64,000 nucleotides of DNA. Origin: Periconia sp. R9002. Lineage: Eukaryota; Ascomycota; Dothideomycetes; Pleosporales; Periconiaceae. Positions within the stretch are counted from its first letter, which is position 1, and the number at the start of each line of letters is the position of its first letter. The stretch is from contig JAMAHW010000038.1 in assembly GCA_023627715.1 (NCBI GenBank), forward strand, positions 1 through 64,000, given 5' to 3'. The position numbers were made by a program, and so were the translations under genes. Positions 23,138 through 37,400 of the stretch are shown here, one piece after another. Under the pieces are notes generated by a model. That model was given only the letters and a program-made list of their open reading frames with translations. It did no database searches and had not been told where the DNA came from.

Positions 23138-24522
23138 TGTGTGTCAGGATTGGAGTAGATGTATGGACAGAGGTATTTCCGATGTGGGATTGGAGTAGCA
23201 GTGGAAGGAATTGTGAGTACACTGATGGTATAGTTATTAGCGATGAGTAACTACCTGTTGATTTTTCAGCACGCGGGGTTTGTTTGTTATTGCCGCGGTC
23301 AACCCCACCAAATATGCAGACGTCATGACACCAAGAAACTGTGGATGGATATCGGCTAGGGGGCGCGTATCTGCTAGAACCCCGCATACCTACGCATGCC
23401 CACCATTTTCTTCTTCTGGAAATAACTTCGCCATCTTGTTCGATTCGACCCCTTTACACTCTGTTCCAATTATTCCACTCATTGCCCGCGAGTAACTTAC
23501 CCTCTTTTTATGTGGGACGACACGACGCAACTCCACCAGGCCTCATGTGTTGTACAGAGTGTAGAAGGATAATAGGTGGGGCTTTGGCTAGTTGATAATG
23601 GGAGGCGACAGGCGTACACGTACCGAGAGGAGCATATCGCCGCCAACAGCACACTTCATCATCATTGCACGCTATCTGTGGTACAAAAGGGGCAAAAAAG
23701 TCACCACCCACCGGCAGATACGGCAGAAACGAGGGCCATTGTTTAGTGTGTGTAACTTGGACCCTACCTATTCCTCTCAAGGGAGGGTGACATTGACTAA
23801 GTCAACGTCAGCCAATCGCGTCCTAATGAGCCGAAGCACAAGAGGCGAAAAGGGACAATAGCATTGTGTGCGGCGACTCCCAAGCGATTGAAATGAAGAA
23901 ATTCCTCTGCGCAGCCTTGCAACCGTTAACTAGCTAGTCATTCCATTGCCACACTGCCACCCTTCGCGCCGGATTAGGAAGATGTCGATGTTGAAACAGG
24001 CGGCGCCAAGAGAGGGCCAATCATTCCTGGCCTCACCCATTGGTTTGGCGAGGACTGGCTGCTAATGCTTGTTTTTCCCAGGAACCATTCCCCCCAAAAG
24101 TTTCAAACACCTGGTAATGACCTCCACTTCCCCTAATCACTGGGGACAAAGCACCAAACGTCCTCTCCATTGGCTCAATGGTTAAATGTCCTTCACAATG
24201 CCTACTGTCCTTTAAAATGTCTTTGGCCCTCTTCAGCACTGCTCGACTTCTTTGCAACATCGACACTCTTTTGGCCCCTTTTGCCTGTTGATCCTCATTC
24301 ATTGTTTTCTTCGCAACTGGCTGTGCTGTGTCCTGTGCGGCTTATTTATTATTCACATTCCTTGGCTTCTTCATTACATTGTGCACATACATACAGAGGG
24401 CGATCAACATAAAGAAAAAGACTTCCCGCATCTACAACCAAAAATTGCACAACCACAACCACAACCACAGCCCAGTCTCTACCGTCTTTCGAACACGAAA
24501 TACCCCTTCAGTCTTTACCAAC
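23138..24522. other. Intergenic region between divergent genes
   Basis: About 1.4 kb separating the minus-strand reductase and the plus-strand secreted-protein gene. Open frames are short and featureless. A CAACCACAACC-type run directly precedes the ATG at 24523, as expected for a highly expressed fungal 5' leader. Confidence 0.5.
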
Positions 24523-25149
24523 ATGATGCTCGCAAACACTCTCGCCCTCGCTGGCGCCTTTGCCCTGTCCGTCACTGCTGCGCCAGTTGACCAAAACACC
24601 TTCAAAATAACACCTCAACAAATCATCTCCATCGCCCCCACTGCTGCATCTTGCAACGGTGCTCCATTTCCCGAGGAATGTGCTGACGCTGCTCGCTCTG
24701 CCCCTGCCATCACCACTTCTTTCCAGAAGTACAACATCTGCTCACGTGGCGCCCAAGCAGCCTTGATCGCCATCATGGTTTTCGAAAGCGGCTCCTTCAA
24801 GTACAACAAGAATCACTTCCCTGGTCGTCCTGGACAGGGAACTAGGAACATGCAGATGCCGACTTTCAACCACGAATATGCAGTCGCGACTCTTGACGCC
24901 GCCACAGTAGCTGCCGCAACTACTGTGGAGAAAGTCTTGGAACTCTTGAACAAAGACGACAATTTGAGCTTTGGTAGCGCAGCGTGGTATCTCAAGACCA
25001 AGTGCCCAGAGAGCATTCAGACCGGCTTGCAGAGTGGGAGCCAGGCTGGCTGGGATGCCTACTTGACGCAGTGCGTCGGAACCACCCACACGGCTGACCG
25101 GGATGTAGCGTGGATCGCTGCGAAGAAGGCTTTGAACGTCGGTCAGTAA
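24523..25149 (+). CDS. Small secreted conserved fungal protein
   Basis: Single exon of 208 residues. The ATG at 24523 (MMLANTLALAGAFALSVTAAP) opens a clean signal peptide with a likely cut after VTAA, so it was preferred to the longer upstream frame. The mature part has Cys at SCNGAPFPEEC, YNICSRG, LKTKCPES and LTQCVGTTH, suggesting disulfides. Recognisable blocks are ALIAIMVFESGSFKYNKNHFPGRPGQGTRNMQMPTF and GSAAWYLKTKCPESIQTGLQSGSQAGWDAYLTQCVGTT. I recall similar unnamed secreted ascomycete proteins but know no function. The Glu in VFESGSFKYN and the YLxxCVGT end are reminiscent of lysozyme-like folds, which is only a guess. A catalytic role is not established. Confidence 0.85.
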   Translation: MMLANTLALAGAFALSVTAAPVDQNTFKITPQQIISIAPTAASCNGAPFPEECADAARSAPAITTSFQKYNICSRGAQAALIAIMVFESGSFKYNKNHFPGRPGQGTRNMQMPTFNHEYAVATLDAATVAAATTVEKVLELLNKDDNLSFGSAAWYLKTKCPESIQTGLQSGSQAGWDAYLTQCVGTTHTADRDVAWIAAKKALNVGQ

Positions 25150-28100
25150 GGGAATCTGCCCTCGACGATTGGGGGATGCGCTTGGTTGGCCTAGCTGGAG
25201 GATATTGTTTCACTTCTTCGTCACCCGTTTTCCGAGTCTGGTTTTGCTTGGACCGTTTCTTTATATACCACTTGTTTAACTTCATCTGACGGCCGATTCG
25301 TGCAATCTCGCCATGGGCTCGCTTTGAGCGTGGCTTTCTTCAATCAGTTGTATACCAATATCCAATATATCTGTTCATCAGTGATTGTATTTGTCCATTG
25401 TAACTCCTCAACTATATCATCATACTGATGACATGAAAGAAATTCCAAAGCAATGACATCTATATTCGTCGTCGATTTGAACATGCTGGACAAACTACGA
25501 TGTACGAACGTATAATTCCCTTGATATGCGGAGCTAAATGTGACAGCCGTTAGTAACGGATCACCACGTGGTGCTCGTATTCACCACCAATACATATCTG
25601 TAGAGCACTTTCTCTATCTAGCAAAAGTCAAGCCCAATTAGACCACTCAGAGAGTGATTCCACACTCCAGGCTTCAATGCAACCATAGAACATCCTTTCA
25701 TATCTGTCAAAATCCTCAGTGTTCCCATGATCATGGTATGTACCGAATCCACAACAACGTACACTTACAACCCGTTACTCGCGGGAGATCCTATCCATCT
25801 CCCTCACATCCACACTGCAAAGCATCAAGAGCCAATCTACCAAATCATTCACCGACCACTTTCCGCAGCGACAAACGATGTCTTCGAATTCGAAGCGATA
25901 TCGTACACTCGAAGTAACCCGGCCAAAAAATCATTTCTTACCACCCACGGAGAAAACAGCCCTATTGCCCTCACGCACAAACTCTCAGAAGTACTTCCCT
26001 ATCTCGCACTACTGGCTCCGTATATATCAATCGAGCATATATCAACCTGGCAGCCGACATGAAACGAGCACACCAAATCACCATACCAGCCAAACTTTGC
26101 AAGTTTGCCAAAACTATTATCGTGTAGCTCACCATCGAGACAGCAGGTCCTCAGAAACGCAAAAGAATAGCTAGCTTCTGTAAATAAAAGTACTCTAACT
26201 TAGAAGCCTCCTAATTTGCACCATATATATATTTCCCGAGTCTCCAATATTCAACTCTGATGTTAAAATGTTGGTCGTACGACAGTACGTTCGTGAAAGC
26301 GCAAACTCCGACCCCACATACACGTACGCAACCACAATCCTGCGGTTCTGGACAGCAGGTATGGTTTACGCGTGAGTGGGTGGGTGGGTAGTTCAGAAAT
26401 ACATTCTCGTCAAGTATTGGTTTGGCAACGGCAAATTCAAACCCCCAAACCTCACCGATATACAAACACTCCCTCCCTGTAGATCCATCAATTCCCCCTC
26501 CCTCCCGGCCGTTTTCTATATCAAAAAATGTTATCAGTTACGACATCAATCCTACTACATCTCAAACCCTATCAATTATCTGGACGAAGACCAAACCGAA
26601 GCGATTCGATTCGATTCCCGAAACTGAATGATGCCGCGTAGGTCAGCTGTTAAGTTTCCTTATTACTACCACCGAACTGAACTGCGAGATATCTTGTTCG
26701 CCTTTTTCAGTGGTGATGGAAGGTTTGAGTTTTTACGCCAGGCTAGAGTAACTCTGTCCCGGAAGCGGCACAAAATTCGCAGTTGCCCTTCGCGAAGAAC
26801 GTCCCCATCGACCGAATTGGCCATGTGGGGTGCGGAGTTGGGATGAGCTCCTGCTTTACTCCTCAAAGGGATTTTCCTTCCTGGGTTCTGAGGGGAGTGT
26901 ACTCCTGGTATCTTGTTCTTTCTAAACGCTAAGTCGCGCCAGAATGGTTAGATATAGTGTGTGTTTGTACAGACGCTCGCAAAGCAAAACCCGTTCAGAT
27001 ATGCTCGAATCGAACATACGGCTACAGCCGGACGTCTACATATCCGCGGCTCCATTATTCATCGCATTGCTGAACGTATCAGCTCCATCAACCTCAACAA
27101 CCCTTGCGGCCCCAAACTTTACAAAGCTGTCATGCGTGGGGAAAGAATACAGTACTTCACTCTTCTTTTCTGACAATTCGGATTTTTGTTAAAGTGAAGG
27201 ATTAGGAGGGGTGTCTTCTATCTCAACCAAAAACAAGATGTAAAAGCAAGGAACTAAAAAAAAGTCAAGGGTGTGGATATGAGACTGAGTGTCGTAGTCC
27301 TAGGTGGCCAGACTAGTCAGTGTATATAAGTGACGTCCATAACTGCATATGTTATGTGAAAGGGTGAAATGAGGAGGATGGTGAAGGGATATCGACGACG
27401 ATGGATGGCATATGGATAATGCGTTTCTTGATCCGCCTTTGTAAGTTTTTTATGTGTGCTTTTCGGTTCTTTGTTTGAAGTGGAATGCTTTTGAAAAATG
27501 TGAGCGAGTCGGCAGTAGCGAGAGCAAGCGGTTAAGGGACAGGATGTAGAGATTTTGAAGATACTTGATACGAGTGGGAAGTACTACATTTATCTGCATA
27601 TGATGAGGAGGTCTAACCGAAAACCTTCTTGATTTAAGCTTTCATTGAATATGAGTCTGTCCTCGGAGACTCTCCCAGAGAACTTTGGATCTCATGATAT
27701 TCTAACCGTCATGAGACGAACGCAAACTGGAGCTTACACTATCTATTTCACAAAGAATGCAATGTTAAGATGGCAGGATACAAATCAAGAACAAAAACTC
27801 TAAGCAGTTCAGATTATATGGGCAATTTTTATGTGGAAATAACTGGTTTCGTGTGTAGTTAGGTACATACTCACTTTATCTTCTTCATGTGCATCATTGA
27901 TTGACGATACATGTCAAGAAAACATAGCGACTTATTGTAATTATGGATAGATGATTCTACAACTTTGATCCAGTGATCTATGGTGCAATTGTACTGTATT
28001 TCTTTCGAGGTATCAATTACGGATGGTGATCATGCATGTGGCGTCTAGCTGACTTTGTGTTTATTTCTTACACGTACGTACGATAAACATGAACTCCTAC

Positions 28101-29620
28101 CAACTCGTTACATAACATTACTCTATTCTCCCATTCCTTGTTAACTGCCCCTTCACAGAATACACGGACTACAGGTGTGACGTAGTGCGACACAACAAAG
28201 GGGTGGTCAGCAGTAACGGAGACTACACATATTGATGTATGTACGTACGCCACGCATGAAGAGTAATCTACGATATTGGGACTGTGAACCTGCCAAAGAC
28301 AGTATGCAACCCCGAAGGAAATATATTGAGGCACACTTTGTGGCGCCGCTTTTTTCGAACGCCTTTTTTCTTCATTGATTCTATCACAAGCCAATTTTTT
28401 TCTCTCTCGCACCTTGGAGCATGCAAAAGTAGCCGAGGGAAGGACGATACGAGGGGCGGCGTAATGTACTATGTACCCAACCAACCGGTCAACCCCGACG
28501 GGAACCACACAGGAGATCGACAAGCGGGATGACTACTTTTTCGATACAATTTCGAACATGCACGGAACAAGCACGGAAGGACGAACGGGAAAAGCAAAAA
28601 AAAACATCACATAATTTATTGGCCGGCAATTTTCGCCGATACCTCGGTACATACATGAATGGCGTTTTTTCCTTTGCAAAGTTGTTGTTGGTTCCATTCT
28701 GTCCGTCACACAAGGCGGCCCAACACGTAACCAAGCCCCCTTACTATACACACCCGCCCGCCGCCGCAAGGTCCACTACCCAGATGAAGAAATAAAAAAA
28801 TGATTGAGCCCAGGTAAACATGTGAACTTTAATCCGACTTCCAACGGACCCCTACCCTAGCCAGCGAAGGATAACGTGGCCCTAGTTCGCACAAGTTACC
28901 CACAAAGTATTAATTCAATAGAGGCTAGCAAGCGGTAAACGGGCAGGTGTGCAACGCATCCTAAACGATATCGTGGAGATGTTATAGACGGAAGATGATC
29001 GGCGGCAGGGATAGGAACAAGAGTTATGGTTTTTGCGGCGGGCGCGCGCGCGCGTTGATTAAGAATGCGAGCTTGACCTGCATGCTTCTGGAAGCGCACG
29101 CTAATAAATCCGCGAAGGAGGAAGAGCCACGCGAAATATTGAGCGCAGACCTTCGTGCAGCTTAACCGAAGCTGGGACCAGAAGACCCTGTTCTATAGCA
29201 TGAAGATGACGATGGAGGTCCCGTATACGCTAATTGCGGAGGGATTGTAAATGTTGCAATGTGAAGGAACAGACAAGGGGATGAGCTTGGGTCGATGTGC
29301 CATCGGCATTCAACAAAAACATGGTGAGGGATAAGCAAGTATGTAGTCATGCAATTGTCTAATAGATGCAACTGGTTCCATCGCCCTTCCCATGTGTAAG
29401 CCACGCGTGAGCCACGCGAGTTTCCTCGAACGTGGTACTCACGTGCTCTGCTGTATGCATGTTGGTGGTAACCAGGCAAACCGTCCCTCAACGCCGCCGA
29501 ATGCAAAGCTGTTTTGTCATGTTTATCGTTCATCAATCATGCTCAAGCCCTAGTCCTTCTCCCCTTTTACAGAGGAGCAAAGGGAATCGAAGGAAAATCA
29601 AGAAAGGGAGCGTGCGGTAT
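25150..29620. other. Gene-poor region, 4.5 kb
   Basis: Long region between the secreted-protein gene and the 3' end of the CIA2-like gene. Composition is AT-richer than its surroundings, with many short A and T runs. Short frames (28068-28523 minus, 29162-29536 minus) have no convincing domain. No terminal repeats, transposase or RIP-style degenerate ORF was identified by eye, and no RNA gene was recognised. Confidence 0.45.
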
Positions 29621-30315
29621 TTACTCGCACGTAGAGAGCATTTTTCTTATAACTCCCATCAGTGTACCATTTTCTAGAGCAGCGGCAACTCTTTCTTTAT
29701 CTCCAAGCTGTTTGTTAACAGCCTCGTCTGTGCTATGGGTGCCCTTCTTGATCCGGACGTCGATGCGAAATCGTGGGGGCAGTGCTTGTTCAAGGCGTAC
29801 CCGAACTCCCAGTCCAATGACGGTGGCAAGCGAACAATGTGTGATTGTTGGTGTAATTTCGACAAGAACGGTGCTGATGGAAGACAATGGCGATATGGGC
29901 GGCTGGATGTGGATATCAGGCAGGTTCACGACAGCGAGAGAGCCGAGAGAGAGGGGGTGCTCTGGATCGGAAATGGACGATATGAGATCTATAGAAATGA
30001 AAAGCGCTATTAGTACTGCACTGTTGTCTGCTCTACCCATCACCTCTGCACAAGCATCTACGTGACTACGCGCGTGTGGCGGGACGCACCGTAAATCTCC
30101 TGTTCATCGATGTTCTCAAAGTCCTCGTCTTCCGAATCACTTGACAATGCTGATTGCTCGAAGGGGTCGTTGAGATAATTATATCGCGGTATTAAGCCGT
30201 CGAACAAGCCCGTGCCACTGTCATTGCGTTTTTTGGCGGTAGACTCTCGGTGGCGTGAGGGAAGATCGGAAGGATTTAGAATGGTGGGGTTGGCATTTTG
30301 CTTGTCAAGATCCAT
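29621..30315 (-). CDS. CIA2: CIA2/MIP18-family cytosolic Fe-S assembly protein
   Basis: Two exons, 30315-30090 and 29988-29621, encode 197 residues. The 101-nt intron joins NIDEQEIY to DLISSISDPEHPLSLGSLAVV, the hallmark start of the DUF59/MIP18 domain. The conserved reactive cysteine is C127 in PTITHCSLATVIGLGVRVRL. The C-terminus EAVNKQLGDKERVAAALENGTLMGVIRKMLSTCE matches yeast Cia2 (YHR122W) and human MIP18/CIAO2B. The N-terminal ~75 residues are acidic and Ser-rich with NPTILNPSDLPSRHRE. The family is part of the CIA targeting complex (Cia1-Cia2-Mms19) that delivers Fe-S clusters to cytosolic and nuclear apoproteins. Length and domain order are normal. Confidence 0.94.
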
Positions 30316-33300
30316 GGCGTACTGTACTGAGTAGTAACAATGGCAGGCGTTGACTTCAATCTGACGGGGCACGCAGTGGATACCAGGTAGGTAGGGTTGC
30401 TGGTTGTGGTGTTTGCTGGTGGCAGTAGTGGTGGTGATGGTGAGTGCGCATTTTGATGTCACCCCGCCAAGACCGAGAGATTTCCCGCCCCGCCCCCACC
30501 AACTAGCGAAACATTGGAATTGCTTCAACAGCGGTACTTGTAGTTACACAACATGTTGCGTGAAATGCAAAACGATAATTGCAAGTAGTGAAAAAAAGAA
30601 TCATGTCACGATACCCTTGAACGTTACCATTCTTGCTGTGATTCTATTGTCTGCTTGTCATCCCTAGTGCCAATAGTGCAAATGGGGTTATAGGGTCGAT
30701 CCAGATACAGTTCACGGCCATATTATCTTTGCAAAACGGCCGACTAGTCGCAGTCGAAGTGTCACTGCTTACCAATAAAGTGCAATTGCACACCTCGCCC
30801 TACTCGACTGACTTGTATAGCCAGCCCCACCAACGTTAGGTTGAATCAATCCAAGTTGATGCTGACGAGGGGAACTAGCATCGTAGGGCGACGGCCTAGT
30901 TTGATAATTCAGGGGCGGGTAGCCTGCACTTCTCAAGTCATTGGTGACTAGCACTGATTTATTATATGTACCATGATTCAAAGCTAACGCTCGGCGACCT
31001 TAGATATGCTACCTAACAGCACTGCAGAGGAAAGCGTTTCGTTATCTATCTTGTGACGTGCCCCTGGCAGACTAAGCGTATCGCATCGTCTCGTCTCGCG
31101 CAGTGGGTGTGATTCTCCACCAACGGCTGCCGCGTAGCCGATCCGACAACGAAACCACTCGCATCCATCCATATTTCCTTTCTTGAATCATTCATCGGCT
31201 TCTGCACTGGTTGACGTTGCCATCTCCCAGGAACCTGCCTAATTGATTCTATTCTCCATCTTCACTTTATGGATCCGGCCAGCTGGGACCTTGCAGCCAT
31301 TGACGTAAGTCTTCGACGCTGATAACGTACCTACATACACAGTACCCTGCCAACCATCTCCTTACTGTGAGACTTATCTTCCCCCAAATCATGTACGACC
31401 AAGCATGTAGCCATTAGCATACATATTTCCCATGCACACGCCTTCCAGAAAGGCAAGTGGACTTCGCACACGCCAGCACACCTCCACTGACACGCATCAC
31501 GTACCGTTGAAACATCGCCCTACTCACTCACTACACAAGTTTTGGCTCTAGACTCCTCCACCTCGTGTACCCTGGCTACAGTACGAAGCATCTGGAGCTC
31601 CAAAGAATCAATCACATTCCACCATACATAGATTGGCTATTCATGCGCTCCCGCTAGGCACATCAAGACAGTAAAATGAGCGAGCGCGGAAGCATGAGCT
31701 ACAAGCCTACGACCCATATACATGGCGCAGAACAATAATATACATCTTTTAATGATCAGCGCCTGTCCTTTATTTGACATACGCGTATTGCCGTACGTAC
31801 TGTACAGTGCACTTGGTTACGTACGCAATGCTTGGCGACCTTGAATGGATGTGCTGGGTACCTGCAGCCTGGCCATGGACCACGGTCAATTGATTAATCG
31901 AATAGAGCCACTGCCGTCGTCCTGTACAACGACCGACTCAACACCTTTGAGAGCCCTGCAAGGATGGCAGATCGTGTATCCACCCTAGTGAGACGGCTGC
32001 AAACCATCTGTCACGTACGTCAAATCCGCCTTCACGGAGATATAACCGGTCAGCGGCGGAACCAAACATTCATGCTGCGCGCACGCGAGCGACGCAGGAA
32101 AAAGGAGCTGTTCGTCATGCATTGACCTACCGTACTACTATTCTTGTCGTAAAGACCCGAAAAAGGAAGGCTGCTGTAGCCTTAATGCCACACATGATGG
32201 CATCGCAAGCAAACTACCACTTCAGCTCCTTGTAGCTGCATCAAGTCAATATTCTTTCTGCTATGCGCTAGGTCGATCCAATAATTGCCAACCTACGGGC
32301 AGCCGCGGCTTGCAGCTGAGTGTACGGAATTTTCTCCAATTTTTTTTTGCCTCCTGAAAATCAGGAGGAACGAGAAAAAGGAAGCAGAAAATCAAAACGC
32401 GCTGCCAATCATTCTCACGCTGCAATACAGGTTATCCAGGTTGTTAACGACAACACGATCAGACCCTACCTACTGTATTGCCTCCCCATATCACGGCAGG
32501 GAACACTGATGATGAAATTGTTTATGCATGAACGTTCAGCGGATCGGAATCTGGAAACGCAATTCTGAATGCTCCCAACCATGAAATGTGAATGCATCAG
32601 TCAGGACGGTGAGGATGCATAGATGACACAGCCTTCCATCATTACACTAGAATTGCTTGACGACAAGCCATGCTTGCCACCACCACTCAGTACAGTCAGC
32701 GTATTGGTTGCCCCCTTTTTGCCTGCCCCTAAACATGCATCGTATTCTAGACGTCGAAGAGATGTCAAAGCGAACAGGCAGGCAAAGGCGAACCGGACAG
32801 TGGACAGTACTGCACAAGATATGGATGGGCGAACTAGGGGTGGGTTATTCCATTGTGGCACAATCAAGGGGACGGCGGGCTGTACAGGAATTTCAAGTTG
32901 CCATTGTCATCAATGATGGCGGATGGCGAGTCCCAGCATGTCTCGGTGGAATTCAACGCGCCGGGTCGCTTGGTGGCCCAATTCTCCCCTCTCATGACCC
33001 TCTCTCGTCAAGTCTCTGGGCCCCTGGCCACTGTGCCAGGATGTTAGCAAGAACGGGTATCAAGGACATGGGTTTGGGACATATCATGGCATGGCGCGTT
33101 AGCTCGACACTTTGACACCCCCACAAATGTACGAAAGTCCAAGACTTTCAACGGCAGTTCCCACCGGCCGCTGCAAGTTGGAACATGACCCGACCAGCAT
33201 TGGGCGCGCTTACGAGCTATGGGCGTGAGATGTGTCGCGCGGGCCTGACTCTTGTCACTGAGATGCGTGAGACTTCTTCCATGCCTGGTTTCGATGCTTG

Positions 33301-34486
33301 CCATCTGACGCTCCTACCAACCTCCTGATTTTCAGAGTACTGTATTCGACCCCATACACCCCCCCCTGGCCCTCCTCTATCCTTAGCACTCTAAACTGGC
33401 AACTTGCAAGACAAGACCTGCCAGAAGACCCTTGGGCCTTACTTTACTCTGTTCTTGTACCACTGGGCAGTAGGCAATACGACACAGGCGCAGATTTCAA
33501 GACAATACATCAATAGCTACTTAGTTGAACCTCGGACAGGTGGAGGCTAACTACGGCTTACAAGGCTACGAGGCAGCCCGTCACATTGCCCACAGCTTTG
33601 AAAGTACTGTAGCCTTACAGTACTTACATGACAGGAGGAAACAGAGGGGCGGCGGTAGATTTCGCAAGTTCAAGCAACCAAGCACGGCGTCAGGAGCCCC
33701 TCCCTCGTCCCATCTCATCGTGCACGCCAGAGCCAGCTGGTGCACCGCCCTGTTTGAATCCCCGGCCTCTCAAGACTTTTGGTCTCCACTAACCTGTATG
33801 CGACTTGAATCTTGATCTACCGTATAACCTAAACATCTCCCGGCACTGCGGAGATTTCCATCCGCCCTACAGCCTACCCATTGGTCTGCACTGTACACCA
33901 CGCTCCCTCGACAGTCCAGCGCAGGACATGGTGGACATTGCAGCGCGGTACATTAGCCACTTGACAGCATCCAACCTTTTGCAGCCGACTTGTTCGTCCA
34001 TTTCTCCACCCTTGGCTCACCCCACGACGAGAGACAGAGAGATAGATGGACTGAATCCTACAGCTGCTGCTACCACCACCGCCCTGCTGTACACCTCGTA
34101 TACGTACATACAGACGCACTTGCATATCCACCACCACACTCGCACGGCACACATACACACCATATTAATACGCTTACCATCCGCTGTTAGTTACGCCGAC
34201 TAACATCTTACTCCCCCCGAATTGCATCCACCGTACAGTACGGAACGGTACGATACGATACTTGAATAATTACCCACCTCAGCAGTGCCTGGATTGGCTG
34301 AGCCGCCCCCAACTTGGAAGCCGCCCGCCTGACGACCGACCCCGCCGCCGACCTGCCGCCGCCCGCCATTGTTGCTGCTGCTGCCCATCGGGATCCCTCC
34401 ACAACACGGGACGGCGTCGTTATATACGAACACTTGTCGTCGCGAGGGTTTTCAGCATCCTCCCGCCCTCTCGCCCGCAACGCGCC
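30316..34486. other. Long intergenic region upstream of the Zn2Cys6 gene
   Basis: About 4.2 kb between divergent CIA2 and the Zn2Cys6 regulator. One short block stands out: an ATG at 31269 opens 12 codons (MDPASWDLAAID) that end exactly at a perfect GTAAGT donor. It could be an unannotated first exon, a spliced uORF or chance. Other frames (32623-33115, 33805-34203) show no domain. Such long leaders with uORFs are common before fungal regulators. Confidence 0.4.
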
Positions 34487-37400
34487 ATGCCCGCGGAAAC
34501 CACTGGACGCCCGCTGCTACCGCAGACCGCCCAGATGCAGAGCTTCACCTTCGCGCCCCCCGCTCTAGCGCCGCGGGAGAACCAGCGCAGTGAGTTTTGG
34601 CCGGCCATGCTACCTTCGCTGCCATGCGATGCGTGCATGCCCCCTGTATACATGCTATAGATCTCAGGCTCACGCTGTAGTGTAGACTATGTCTTTGTCG
34701 ACGAACACAACAGGCACAAACGCCTCAAAGGTAAGGCTTGGTTAACTGTCCTGGATGTACTTGGTGAGCGCTAGCTAACATCGAGTGCTACCTAGTGATG
34801 AGAGCATGCGAGGGCTGCCGGAGGCGCAAGATCAAATGTGATGCTGCAACTACCAATTCATGGCCATGCGCTGCTTGCATCCGCTTGAAGCTCAATTGCG
34901 TCCCTCCCACCGTCAGCTACGACAAGGACTTCAACGGCGGCACCCAGACGTTTGAACTCGATACCAAACCATTGGAGTATGCTCAACCTGCGCAACCTTC
35001 CCAACACGACTACCAACGCCAGGACATGATGGCTGCCCCCCACACCCTGCAACAAATCCCCTCTCCCATGGCCACAAACGTCCCTGCCACGTATGCCGAG
35101 GGAATGCGCATGTACCAGACGGCTTCCTACGTGGAGCAGCCATCTCAGGACCATCTGCAGTACGCCCCTATGCCACAGTCCCAGGTGATGCCGCAAGACA
35201 TCAACTATGCGCCTTCCCAGATGTACTCGGAAGCTTCGCAGTCTGCACCTAATATGACCATGACGCCTCCCGAAACCGACAGCCAGTGGAGACAGGATCC
35301 GTCCTCCAATCTCGCCGAGGCATTGGGTGAGCTCAAGATCGACTTTAATGCAGTGGCTCCGTACATTACGAATCAGCGCAAGACTCTCGCCGAAACGCCT
35401 GCCCAGAAGGAGTTCGAGGTGCAGTTACCGCCATCGAATAGTATGGATTCCATTATTCGTATACCGCCCGAGATGATGCCTGGGGAAGACCATGCTCTTG
35501 TGTATTTCGACTTCTTCTTCACCAACATTCATCCTTACTGCCCCGTCATCAATAAAGCATACTTCTACCAACAGTGGCAAAGCGCTCGCGAATCGATATC
35601 CCCGTTGCTTTTGGAGGGAATCTTCGCTTGTGCGACACTAATGATGGGTGAGGAGGACCGAGGGCAGAAGTGGCTGGCCCTCGCCTCTAGTCAGTGCATG
35701 GTTCTACCAATTCGATGATACTCCGCTAACACTTGGGTAGAGCACGAAGAAAGCTTCAAGGATGTCCCCCGACTCAGTACCATGCAGGCCATGCTACTGC
35801 TCTTGAAGGCGAGAGAAGCTTCACCAAAACGCGGCTATTTCTGGCGTTCGTGGATGTCCGTAGTGGGCCTGGTCACAATGGGAAAAGACCTCGAATTGGA
35901 TGAACACTATGAATTGCATCAGATGGGCAGATCATGCGGTTCCACCGTACATGAATGCATCACCAAAACCCGCATCTGGCAACTGTTGTTTGTTATGGAA
36001 GTCATGATAGGAGGACCGCAAGGTACGTCTCCTCTCAAATATATCGCTAGAGCACTCGTTAATATATACCAGGTCGATCTGATCTCCAAGTCGATGCCAA
36101 CACTGTAGATTTTGACATGCCGAGAGCTGTAGCCGGATTGGATGCTACCGAGATGCAGGTTGCACGTCAATGGACTCAACACATCCGAATCGTGAAAAAT
36201 GTCCAACAAACGATACTCATGCACGGAAAACTCCGGAAGAAGTCGGATAGTTGGGCACTTGATCCTAGCTTTATTGGCCACAATTCGACCTTTTCGACCT
36301 GGTCGAGGGAACTTCCAGAAGACCTTCAGATTGTCTATCCAATCGATGGTTCAGTCCCCGCGATATCGTCCCATTTCATTGCCAACATGCACAGCTATCA
36401 ACAACTTGCAATCATCATGCATTTGCGGCCCCAATTACACGCTGTGTCGGATTCATACGATGGCGTCTGGAAACAACACATGGTAACATGCTATTCTGCA
36501 GCAAAAAACTTGTGCATGCTGCAAGAAGCTATCCTCAAGTACCATGGACTACCAGGTTTGCTCTTCATGCTGCGAGGAATCAGCTTCACAATTTACTCTG
36601 TACTAACATGCACCATGCTTCACTTGGTATGTGCACGTAAAATCAAACAGTGTCCTATTATTCTAATGCATATATATAGGTCGCTATCACTTGCCCAGAT
36701 CCAGACTTGAACAGTGATGCCCGCGAGTTTTTCGTGCGACATATGCGGATTTTGGAGACGTGCACACCAGCTTGGCCCATGCCGGAAATGCATCAGCAAG
36801 TCAACAACTTGCGGTTGGCATTTTCTGCGGATATCACGAAGCCGTTCGAATTGAAACCTAGTTTTCCGTTTGGAAGCCCTCAGGTGGTTGCCCAAACCAG
36901 CCCTACGAGCAACTCCGGCTCCTACCGACCTCGTCTCCCGAGTCAGCATTCGCCGCTAGATCATCCAGGTCAGATCAATTATCACACTCATCCCATTACT
37001 CCACCAATTTCGGCATCCGAGCACGACACCAAGGCTGACTCTCCCGTAGCTCAGTCTTTGGTTATGATGGCGTCGGGGCAGCGTGCACCCCAACCATCTA
37101 CGGGCATGCAGATGCAAGAGCCCGTCCAATGGACCCCACAACCAATTCTTGAGTAAGGATACTTCACTTTTGTTGGGTTGTATGCATATAACTGACACTA
37201 CATGCAGTCAATGGAATACGGCTTTCGGTACGCCTCCTCCTAGCGCACCTACCCAATCATCGCCGCCGCTAAAACCGCCGACCACAGGTAACAATTATGA
37301 ACTACGCACACCCATCCAAGAATCTGGTCAACCTAATTACCAGATTTCGAATGTATCACCGCATTCGAACGGCATCCAAGATACTCAGCAGCTTTCAACC

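Noticed and set aside
29162..29536. Possible ankyrin-like start (KTALHSAA) in a minus-strand frame
   Set aside because: Only one short match to the ankyrin pattern, no further repeats, and it lies in the 3' flank of the CIA2-like gene.
34714..34730. Second exon of the Zn2Cys6 gene starting at the CAG before GCACAAACG
   Set aside because: It gives the wrong phase for the zinc cluster; the acceptor at 34685 instead yields NYVFVDEHNRHKRLKVMRAC in frame.
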